From Candidatus Poribacteria bacterium (GTDB lineage Bacteria > Poribacteria > DTPJ01), in assembly GCA_011334435.1 (NCBI GenBank), contig DTPJ01000502.1:1-5095 (forward strand): a stretch of 5,095 bases of DNA. The letters run 5' to 3'. Made by a program: the position numbers and the translations under genes. The notes beneath the pieces were generated by a model that was given only the letters and a program-made list of their open reading frames with translations, was not told the origin of the DNA and made no database searches. Below, one piece after another: positions 1 to 5,095 of this stretch; positions within the stretch are counted from its first letter, which is position 1; every line of letters starts with the position of its first letter.

Positions 1-33
1 ATTCAGTGTCTATTTTCCGAGTTATTCTGTGGC

Positions 34-51
34 TAAATTATCTAAATTATC
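34..51. repeat. Tandem direct repeat, 2 x TAAATTATC
   Basis: Two perfect adjacent copies of a 9-base unit occupy 34-42 and 43-51. A one-mismatch copy (TTAATTATC) lies at 122-130. The unit is pure low-complexity AT apart from the final C, so this may be chance in AT-rich DNA. It could also be a pair of protein-binding half-sites. No role can be assigned from sequence alone. Confidence 0.45.
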
Positions 52-240
52 CTTGCATGGACATTAGATTTTTTAAGTTCGTTATTATTATTATTGAGTT
101 TCTATGTGAATTATGAATCATTTAATTATCAAACATTAAGCTGATTAAAGGTTGAGAGAGACAAGAGGTTAGGTCATTAAATTAGTTCATTAAACATGGA
201 GTAATATTTATTAAGGTTTTAATGTGGTGAAAAATCTTAC

Positions 241-272
241 AGGAGGAGTTTCCTTTTTCCCTTTATTTTTTT
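241..272 (+). terminator. Possible Rho-independent terminator of an off-window gene
   Basis: AGGAGGA (241-247) can pair with TCCTTTT (251-257) around a three-base loop, giving seven pairs of which two are G-U. A pyrimidine-rich tract and a run of seven Ts (266-272) follow. The stem is weak and the T run is about nine bases beyond it, so the fit to a classical terminator is poor. It would make sense as the end of a plus-strand gene lying left of the window, immediately before the promoter that begins at 271. Confidence 0.25.
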
Positions 273-300
273 GACTAAATAACTTTAGATAAAATATAAT
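271..300 (+). promoter_or_regulatory. Candidate sigma70-type promoter for the oxidoreductase gene
   Basis: TTGACT at 271-276 (five of six matches to the -35 consensus) is followed after 18 bases by a perfect TATAAT at 295-300. Transcription would start near 307 and give a 5' untranslated region of about 145 bases. This is the best consensus pair seen upstream of the gene. AT-rich DNA produces such matches easily, so it remains a candidate. Confidence 0.5.
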
Positions 301-348
301 TTTATTGGAGTATATGTTGAGGAATTTCTGAAGTTCAGTAATATTGTA

Positions 349-377
349 TTGAGTTATTGACAAAATTTTGATAAAAT
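349..377 (+). promoter_or_regulatory. Second promoter candidate with extended -10, overlapped by a palindrome
   Basis: TTGAGT (349-354) lies 17 bases ahead of TAAAAT (372-377). The -10 is preceded by TG plus one base, the extended -10 pattern. A perfect 10-base palindrome CAAAATTTTG (361-370) and an inverted repeat with 7-base arms and a 3-base centre (363-369 and 373-379) sit on top of the spacer and -10. A repressor binding there would block this promoter and lie in the path of transcripts from the upstream one. No known regulator motif was recognised. Confidence 0.35.
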
Positions 378-417
378 TTATTTGCTACTAATTTGGAAAT
401 TGCTAAATAACATTTCT

Positions 418-431
418 TCACTGATCACTGA
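418..431. repeat. Tandem direct repeat, 2 x TCACTGA, just before the ribosome binding site
   Basis: Two perfect adjacent 7-base copies lie at 418-424 and 425-431, eight bases before the Shine-Dalgarno sequence. Their position in the untranslated leader could matter for regulation, but the repeat is short and may be chance. Confidence 0.35.
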
Positions 432-438
432 ATAATAA

Positions 439-444
439 AAGGAG
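439..444 (+). promoter_or_regulatory. Ribosome binding site of the oxidoreductase gene
   Basis: AAGGAG at 439-444 sits six bases before the ATG at 451, a near-ideal Shine-Dalgarno spacing. It fixes the chosen start, which is also where the Rossmann fold begins in the protein. Confidence 0.85.
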
Positions 445-450
445 ATAATA

Positions 451-1479
451 ATGGCGGATATAATTCATGGAGCGGTTATCGGTTATGGTGCAGCATTTAA
501 TATGGGCAAGCATCATGCTTCACAATTGAAAGCTGTTGAAGGTTTGGATTGTGTCGCAATATGTGACACTGATAAAGCAAGAACAGAAGCAGCAAAAACT
601 GACTTTCCCGATGTGAAGACATACAATAATCATAAACAGATGCTTGAAGAGGAGAAAGATATTGATCTTTGCGTAGTTGTTCTACCTCATTATCTACACG
701 CACCTGTTGCTATGGATTGTCTGAAAGCGGGAAAGCATGTAATCATTGAGAAACCTATGTGCATTACAATAGCAGAAGCCACTGAAATGATAAACACAGC
801 AAGAGAGAAAAACCTAATGCTTACCGTTTTCCATAATCGCCGATGGGATGCGGATTTCTGGACACTTAAAGAGTTAGTCAATAGCGGAGTTATCGGAAAA
901 ATATTCCACGTTGAGATGTGGGGCGGCGGATATGGACATCCTGGGAAATGGTGGAGATCAGATAAAAAAATATCAGGCGGTGCTTTTTATGATTGGGGGG
1001 CGCACTATCTTGATTGGCTACTTAACATTATTCCATCAAAAATGGTGAATGTCACTGGATATTTCCATCAAAACCGCGTCTGGAAAGATGTTACTAATGA
1101 AGACCACGTTGAAGCTGTGATACGTTTTGAAGATGGAGCGGTTGCTGATGTCCAAATGTCACAGATCGCCAAGATAGGCAAACCGAGATGGCGAGTATTA
1201 GGCGAAAAGGGCGCTATTGTTTCCGAAGGCGATGGATTCAGAGTTCTTTCTGTTGAACCGGGATTTCCCGCAGAACAAGTGGTAAAATTTCATGGCAGAC
1301 CAGGTCCTAGCTATTATCAAAATATCTCTGCACATCTATTAAAAGGTGAAGAACTGATCGTCAAGCCAGAAGAGGCAAGAAGAGTTATAGCTGTTATGGA
1401 CTTAGCAGAAAAATCATCTAAAAGCTTCCAATCCGAACCCGTCCCTTACGAACACGAGTTCTGTTGTTGCTGTAAATAA
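451..1479 (+). CDS. Gfo/Idh/MocA-family NAD(P)-dependent oxidoreductase
   Basis: A complete 342-residue cytoplasmic dehydrogenase of the glucose-fructose oxidoreductase / inositol dehydrogenase / MocA family, close to the usual length. These enzymes oxidise or reduce a sugar, inositol or related polyol with a bound nicotinamide cofactor. The N-terminal Rossmann domain (about 5-125) opens with GYGAAFNMG (11-19), a spacing looser than GxGxxG, and has the acidic end of beta-2 at CDTD (38-41). EKP (100-102) supplies the family lysine, K101. The C-terminal substrate domain carries GGAFYDWGAHYLD (176-188), with D181 and H185 at the catalytic positions. There is no signal peptide or membrane segment. 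The protein ends in four consecutive cysteines and a lysine (338-342), which is not a family feature. The gene stands alone on the plus strand and converges on tgt, so no pathway partner is visible and the substrate cannot be named. Family assignment is secure. Confidence 0.93.
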   Translation: MADIIHGAVIGYGAAFNMGKHHASQLKAVEGLDCVAICDTDKARTEAAKTDFPDVKTYNNHKQMLEEEKDIDLCVVVLPHYLHAPVAMDCLKAGKHVIIEKPMCITIAEATEMINTAREKNLMLTVFHNRRWDADFWTLKELVNSGVIGKIFHVEMWGGGYGHPGKWWRSDKKISGGAFYDWGAHYLDWLLNIIPSKMVNVTGYFHQNRVWKDVTNEDHVEAVIRFEDGAVADVQMSQIAKIGKPRWRVLGEKGAIVSEGDGFRVLSVEPGFPAEQVVKFHGRPGPSYYQNISAHLLKGEELIVKPEEARRVIAVMDLAEKSSKSFQSEPVPYEHEFCCCCK

Positions 1480-1497
1480 ATTATGCTTTGGAAGGAA

Positions 1498-1545
1498 AAT
1501 CTGATGATGTATCTCATTTCATAAGAAGAAGCTAATGATCAGATT
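1498..1545. terminator. Weak inverted repeat between the convergent genes
   Basis: AATCTGAT (1498-1505) and ATCAGATT (1538-1545) are perfect 8-base inverted arms separated by 32 bases, and the right arm overlaps the last codons of tgt. The position between convergent genes suits a shared terminator. The long loop, AT-rich stem and absence of a T tract make it a poor intrinsic terminator. The 52-base gap (1480-1531) contains no better hairpin that I can see. Confidence 0.2.
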
Positions 1546-2671
1546 CTTGACCTTTTGATATTAGGCTGTTAATATCGCTTTTCAGTTTGATAAATGTTCC
1601 ATCAATTATTGAGCGCCGAATGCCTCGCATAAGGCTAAGATAAAAATGCAAGTTATGGATCGTGTGCAATCTGTGTGCCAATATCTCATTTGCGATGAAC
1701 AGATGTCTGAGATATGCTCTGGTGAAATTTTTGCAGGTGTAACATTTGCATTTCGGATCCAATGGTGTGAAATCACGCTTAAATTTTGCATTTTTGATCT
1801 TTAACATTCCCTCGCTTGTAAATAACGAGCCATTTCTGGCGTTTCTTGTTGGCAAAACACAATCAAACATATCTATACCAAGCGATACAGCCTCTACAAT
1901 ATTCTCGGGAGTGCCTACTCCCATTAAATAATGAGGTTTATTCTTTGGCAGAAGTGGCGTTGTGAAACCTACTATCTCATACATCATCTCTTTTTCCTCT
2001 CCAACGCTTAACCCACCCAAAGCATATCCGTCAAAATCCATCTCAACTAATTGTTCAGCACATTTTCGTCGTAGATCGTGATATACGCTTCCCTGAACAA
2101 TGCCAAATAATAGTTGATCGCTTTTATGAGCTTTTTTACATCGCTTAGCCCATCTAATAGTCAACTCCATAGAATTTTTAGCATATTCATAATCACAAGG
2201 ATAAGGCGTGCATTCGTCAAAATTCATTATTATATCTGCACCAATTGCGGTCTGTATCTCAATTGATCTCTCTGGACTGAAAAAATGTTTTGATCCGTCA
2301 ATTTCTGATTTGAATATGGCGCCTTCTTCGGTTATCTCTCTATTTGCCCCTAAACTGAATACCTGAAATCCTCCGCTGTCTGTGAGTATTGATCTATTCC
2401 AAGACATGAATTTATGCAATCCGCCAGCTTTTTTTACTATATTGTGCCCCGGTCTAAGATATAGATGATAGGCATTGCCTAATATTATCTCCGCTCCTAA
2501 TGATTCTAACTCATTGGGAGAACAAGTCTTTACCGTGCCATAAGTGCCGACGGGCATAAATACTGGCGTATGAACTACACCGTGAAGGGTATGTAAAACA
2601 CCTGCTCTCGCTTTACTTGAATTATCTAATTTTATTATCTGAAAAACTTTACCTTCGGATAATTTCTTCAT
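1532..2671 (-). CDS. tgt: Queuine/preQ1 tRNA-guanine transglycosylase
   Basis: A complete 379-residue enzyme of normal bacterial length. Bacterial Tgt swaps guanine-34 in the anticodon of tRNA-Asp, -Asn, -His and -Tyr for preQ1, the committed tRNA step of queuosine synthesis, in the cytoplasm. By alignment from memory with the Zymomonas enzyme: general acid/base D98 in LTDSGGFQVFSL (96-107), substrate-binding D152 in NFDE, pocket residues C154 and V223 (GLSVGE) that mark the bacterial preQ1-specific type, nucleophile D270 in MFDCVLPTRNARNG, and zinc ligands C308, C310, C313 and H339. All are present, so the enzyme should be active. The start is supported by GGAGG four bases upstream (2676-2680). 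The gene begins 10 bases after the stop of the PglZ gene on the same strand and is probably cotranscribed with it. That is unlike the common queA/yajC/secD neighbourhood. A DNA-modifying paralogue is less likely given the fully canonical tRNA-type residues. Confidence 0.97.
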   Translation of the reverse strand: MKKLSEGKVFQIIKLDNSSKARAGVLHTLHGVVHTPVFMPVGTYGTVKTCSPNELESLGAEIILGNAYHLYLRPGHNIVKKAGGLHKFMSWNRSILTDSGGFQVFSLGANREITEEGAIFKSEIDGSKHFFSPERSIEIQTAIGADIIMNFDECTPYPCDYEYAKNSMELTIRWAKRCKKAHKSDQLLFGIVQGSVYHDLRRKCAEQLVEMDFDGYALGGLSVGEEKEMMYEIVGFTTPLLPKNKPHYLMGVGTPENIVEAVSLGIDMFDCVLPTRNARNGSLFTSEGMLKIKNAKFKRDFTPLDPKCKCYTCKNFTRAYLRHLFIANEILAHRLHTIHNLHFYLSLMRGIRRSIIDGTFIKLKSDINSLISKGQESDH

Positions 2672-2674
2672 TTA

Positions 2675-2680
2675 ACCTCC
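2675..2680 (-). promoter_or_regulatory. Ribosome binding site of tgt in the 10-base pglZ-tgt gap
   Basis: On the minus strand GGAGGT starts one base after the TAA stop of the PglZ gene (2684-2682) and lies three bases before the tgt ATG (2671-2669). A ribosome terminating on pglZ would cover this site, so the two genes may be translationally coupled. The spacing is slightly short but the match is strong. Confidence 0.8.
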
Positions 2681-2681
2681 G

Positions 2682-5000
2682 TTAAAACATCGTCAACTGT
2701 CCTTCGTTTCTGGGAACAAAAACTGCACAAGGAATGATCATCTCTTGCATTGATATTCCACCGTGGGCGTAACGGACAATGCGACCTGACTCTTGCTCTC
2801 GTAAGGAAGTGATAAACTTGCCCTGCTTAGCAAAGCCATATTTCAGTATCCCCTCATCTGAGGGCATGTGAATATTTTCAGAACTGAAAAACACAAAGTC
2901 CGCAGAATTAATATTATCGGGAGTGGTAAAACTACGTAATCCTATATATCTTCTATGTGGGTCTGCTTGACTTCTATCTGGTGCGATGATGCCTTTTCCT
3001 GCTAATTCCACAAATCCATGATCAGATAAGATAAAAACTAATGAGTTTGACGGGATTTTTTGCAAATACGGTTGGATAGTGTTATTAAAGTTTACTTGCA
3101 CTTCCTCATATAAAGTGACAAGGTTTTGCATTGTGCTGTGAATTTTAATATCTATCAATGAGAATACAACCGCTTTAATCTGCGCCTTTTCCTCTAAAAA
3201 TCTCATCATATTGTCTCTTTGACCAGGAAATTCTCCTGATATTTGGACTTTGGCGACTTGATAGGAATTTAGGGCTGATTCTAATAGCTCGCTTTCATCT
3301 GTGGAATGGAAATCTCTTGGGAATTTGCCCGCAAATATCGCATTTCTCGCCCATTCTGTTGTGCTTGGGAGTATGGACAACATCGGAATAACATCTTCCA
3401 TTGCCAACTTACCGTGAAAAGTTTGAAGGATGCTTGGCTTCAAAAAATCCCACTCATCCCATCTCATACCATCAAATATAATTATATAAGCTGATTGATC
3501 ATCGTTTTTGATATATCTGTTATATAACGGCAAAAAAACTTTTGAGATAAAATCCACTGTCAAGACAGGTCTTGGTTTCTCAATCTCAGTCACCCAAAGC
3601 GGATAATGCTTCTGTATAAGATCAGTAAAACTTTCGTTGAGATTTGCTAATATCTGTCTAACCTCGTCAATTAATTTCTGCATTAAGGCAGGCAATAGAA
3701 GTTCACATTTGAAGTTTAGAGTCTCTATCCTATCTCTCAAAAATTCCAATTTAGATATATATTTTGGATAAATATCTTGAATCCAAAGATCAATGTTATC
3801 TAACCGATTTCTTGAATTCCACCATTCCTTTTTCTTTATTTCACTGGCAAGGTTTAAAAATTCACAAAGCAAAAAAAACTCATCAAAGGTGTCTTTGATA
3901 CGCATATAGCCTGTGTCATCTTGCAAAAATAGATGTCTTTTAGTGATGTTTTTTAATATTTCATCTTTCATTTGAGGGGTCACTGCCATTGACACCGAAG
4001 ATGACACCATAGCTCTGGCGATTGTCCTAAGCGAATCCTTAAGCGGAACACAGAAGCATCTTTCTTTGACTGAGTATTCAACTGCTTTTGCAATGTTTCC
4101 ACTACTTACACCTAACCAGCCCTTGAAAAGACGCATTTTTTCTTCATCTTGACCAAGCCATTCTTCAACAAGTTTTATTTGCTCTAATGCCCTGTCTGAG
4201 TCGCTTTCTATTAGTTGTTCGCATATCTCTTTAGCTCTGTCTTGCGGAATTTCGCCGTATTTCTGCCATATATCGTCTCCAAGTATGCGAGGAAGAAGTA
4301 TCTCATAGTTTTCTGTATGTTGAGACAAAGAATAAGCTAACCATATAAATTTTGTCAATTCCTCATCTGTTCCAATTTTTGCCATTAATGGTATGGCTTC
4401 ATGCACTTTTTGTTCAAGAAATTCTATCAATTTTGGATATTTTTTTCTAAGTTCTGCTATTCTTTCGTCTCTATCAATTTTACGTTGTAATTCTATTGCA
4501 GAAGTAGGCAATAATGGTTTTAGTAGGTCAAAATTCAGTAATGCGGAAAGTATAATTGAATTGCATTCTGCGGATGATATTCTACCTGATATTGATTCAC
4601 GAAATTTCTTCAGCCTATCAATGTTATCCCAGAAATCTGCCCCTTGAAGTTGATTTACATTGTCAAGCCAATTAAAGCCGTTTTGTGAAAATTCTAAAAG
4701 ATTTTGAGGTGTTATCTCAATCAAATTACTGCGGGCAATATAATCAGCTATACATAAGTTTTCATCGTTTTCTTTTGATGTAACTATGCAAAACCTTTTG
4801 TCTTGCATATTATCCTTATATTTTTCAAGGACATCTCTTATTTGAAGATCATTTTCATAAGGGACTATAAGAAAATTTCTGTCTAAGATATTCAATATCC
4901 CATCAATAGGCAATATTTGAGACCTGTCTATCAACACCAGCAAGGGACGCGGCGATGGTGACTTAAACGCTATATACGATTGAATCAGGTCAATATCCAT
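2682..5000 (-). CDS. pglZ: PglZ-domain protein (alkaline-phosphatase fold), probable BREX-type phage defence component
   Basis: A complete 772-residue protein whose C-terminal part (about 500-765) is a PglZ domain. PglZ is the hallmark member of BREX and related phage-defence clusters and has the fold of alkaline-phosphatase-superfamily metalloenzymes. Candidate active-site residues in order are D510 in IIIFDGMRWDEW, T547/T548 in LPSTTEW, D617 and H621 in LIDIKIH, D660 and H661 in LSDHG, and H746 in YAHGG. These fit a two-metal site, so it looks catalytically intact. The N-terminal part has a short alpha/beta-like segment (about 18-75), then a long mostly helical region (about 120-470), charged and possibly coiled near 170-200. 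No receiver domain is visible, which argues against a PorX-type response regulator. The ATG is 12 bases after the preceding gene, with only a weak AGAG ahead of it, so coupled translation is likely. The BREX subtype cannot be fixed without the neighbours. The pglZ symbol is by domain, not proven orthology. Confidence 0.85.
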   Translation of the reverse strand: MDIDLIQSYIAFKSPSPRPLLVLIDRSQILPIDGILNILDRNFLIVPYENDLQIRDVLEKYKDNMQDKRFCIVTSKENDENLCIADYIARSNLIEITPQNLLEFSQNGFNWLDNVNQLQGADFWDNIDRLKKFRESISGRISSAECNSIILSALLNFDLLKPLLPTSAIELQRKIDRDERIAELRKKYPKLIEFLEQKVHEAIPLMAKIGTDEELTKFIWLAYSLSQHTENYEILLPRILGDDIWQKYGEIPQDRAKEICEQLIESDSDRALEQIKLVEEWLGQDEEKMRLFKGWLGVSSGNIAKAVEYSVKERCFCVPLKDSLRTIARAMVSSSVSMAVTPQMKDEILKNITKRHLFLQDDTGYMRIKDTFDEFFLLCEFLNLASEIKKKEWWNSRNRLDNIDLWIQDIYPKYISKLEFLRDRIETLNFKCELLLPALMQKLIDEVRQILANLNESFTDLIQKHYPLWVTEIEKPRPVLTVDFISKVFLPLYNRYIKNDDQSAYIIIFDGMRWDEWDFLKPSILQTFHGKLAMEDVIPMLSILPSTTEWARNAIFAGKFPRDFHSTDESELLESALNSYQVAKVQISGEFPGQRDNMMRFLEEKAQIKAVVFSLIDIKIHSTMQNLVTLYEEVQVNFNNTIQPYLQKIPSNSLVFILSDHGFVELAGKGIIAPDRSQADPHRRYIGLRSFTTPDNINSADFVFFSSENIHMPSDEGILKYGFAKQGKFITSLREQESGRIVRYAHGGISMQEMIIPCAVFVPRNEGQLTMF

Positions 5001-5012
5001 ATTATAGCTCTA

Positions 5013-5095
5013 TTATGCTCTGAATTTATCAATTCGTCCTGCATTTCCAAGAGCATAAAGCATAACTTCTGTTGCATGGAATAATCCAAGTTCAC
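5013..5095 (-). CDS. C-terminal end of an unidentified protein upstream of the PglZ gene (partial)
   Basis: On the minus strand one frame is open from the right edge (first whole codon at 5093-5091) and encodes ELGLFHATEVMLYALGNAGR plus IDKFRA before a TAA at 5015-5013. The amphipathic-helix-like composition and the 12-base gap to the following gene suggest a genuine protein tail in the same operon. It is in the same frame as the PglZ gene and is closed by two adjacent in-frame stops, TAA TAG. I do not recognise the protein. PglZ neighbours in known clusters are large ATPases (PglY/BrxC, DUF499), adenine methyltransferases (PglX, DUF1156) and helicases. A C-terminal helix of this kind would fit a DUF1156-type methyltransferase, but that is a guess. 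A second minus-strand frame is also open across the window edge, running into the PglZ gene, but it reads less like protein. Confidence 0.55.
   Translation of the reverse strand, partial: ELGLFHATEVMLYALGNAGRIDKFRA

Larger units (their letters stand above)
1..450. other. AT-rich non-coding leader upstream of the oxidoreductase gene
   Basis: No gene is supported here. The base composition is markedly richer in A/T than in the following gene. Stops occur frequently in the frames examined. Two plus-strand frames are open from the left edge (to a TAG at 65-67 and a TGA at 114-116), but their translations show nothing recognisable, so a gene tail there cannot be claimed. The stretch holds a terminator-like hairpin, two promoter candidates, a palindrome, short tandem repeats and the ribosome binding site of the downstream gene, each listed separately. 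Confidence 0.7.

Noticed and set aside
3..116. Open plus-strand frame from the left edge as the tail of an upstream gene
   Set aside because: The 37 codons translate to a low-complexity, isoleucine- and phenylalanine-rich string shaped by a TTA microsatellite (82-95). There is no recognisable protein character, and a competing frame is also open.
241..246. AGGAGG as a ribosome binding site for a small gene
   Set aside because: No ATG, GTG or TTG follows within a usable distance, and the sequence is instead followed by a pyrimidine tract.
1..433. 8-base inverted repeat ATTCAGTG (1-8) and CACTGAAT (426-433) as the ends of a mobile element
   Set aside because: An 8-base match between two places in 430 bases is expected by chance. 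There is no transposase, no target duplication can be checked at the window edge, and the interval is non-coding.
497..881. Minus-strand open frames inside the oxidoreductase gene
   Set aside because: They lie opposite a strongly conserved enzyme and have no recognisable protein features. They are shadows of the real frame.
1532..2671. The Tgt protein as a DNA-modifying DpdA-type transglycosylase tied to the PglZ system
   Set aside because: Its length, the zinc ligands C308/C310/C313/H339, nucleophile D270 and the preQ1 pocket residues C154 and V223 are all those of a canonical tRNA enzyme. Only the gene order suggests otherwise, and that is kept as a finding rather than as a call.
3306..4647. 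Plus-strand open frames at 3306-3494 and 4393-4647 inside the PglZ gene
   Set aside because: They are antisense to a long coherent coding region, translate to low-information serine- and isoleucine-rich peptides, and have no supporting context.
2682..5000. PorX-type response regulator with a PglZ output domain
   Set aside because: The N-terminus lacks a recognisable receiver domain, and at 772 residues the protein is much longer than I would expect for a PorX-type protein. The neighbours are not two-component genes.
1..5095. CRISPR array, tRNA, rRNA or insertion sequence
   Set aside because: No regularly spaced repeats, no tRNA-like cloverleaf or rRNA motifs, and no transposase or paired terminal repeats were seen anywhere in the window.

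Overview
The window is AT-rich bacterial DNA carrying three complete genes, the last codons of a fourth, and a 450-base AT-rich leader. The Tgt is of the bacterial (preQ1-specific) type, so this is a bacterium and not an archaeon. The oxidoreductase wording (long GYGAAFNMGK-type Rossmann start, GGAFYDWGAHYLDWLL active site) resembles, from memory, the expanded Gfo/Idh/MocA sets of uncultured lineages such as Candidatus Poribacteria or Latescibacteria. That placement is tentative.

Layout. Positions 1-450 hold no supportable gene. They contain a terminator-like hairpin near 241-272, a strong sigma70-like promoter at 271-300, a second promoter-like pair at 349-377 overlapped by a palindrome, short tandem repeats, and a good ribosome binding site. 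Positions 451-1479 (+) encode a complete Gfo/Idh/MocA-family NAD(P)-dependent oxidoreductase ending in an unusual Cys4-Lys tail. A 52-base gap separates it from a convergent minus-strand group, read right to left: the C-terminal end of an unidentified protein (5095-5013), a 772-residue PglZ-domain protein (5000-2682) and tRNA-guanine transglycosylase, tgt (2671-1532). The gaps in this group are only 12 and 10 bases, so the three genes are probably one transcript.

Reading. PglZ-domain proteins are the hallmark alkaline-phosphatase-fold component of BREX and related phage-defence clusters, so the right edge probably enters a defence operon whose ATPase, methyltransferase or helicase genes lie beyond 5095. 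The tgt gene follows pglZ directly, with its Shine-Dalgarno beginning right after the pglZ stop. Its active site, zinc site and preQ1 pocket are all intact, so the default reading is a housekeeping queuosine gene transcribed with (or behind) a defence operon. A functional link between 7-deazaguanine chemistry and the PglZ system is possible but unproven. The oxidoreductase appears to be an independent metabolic gene.
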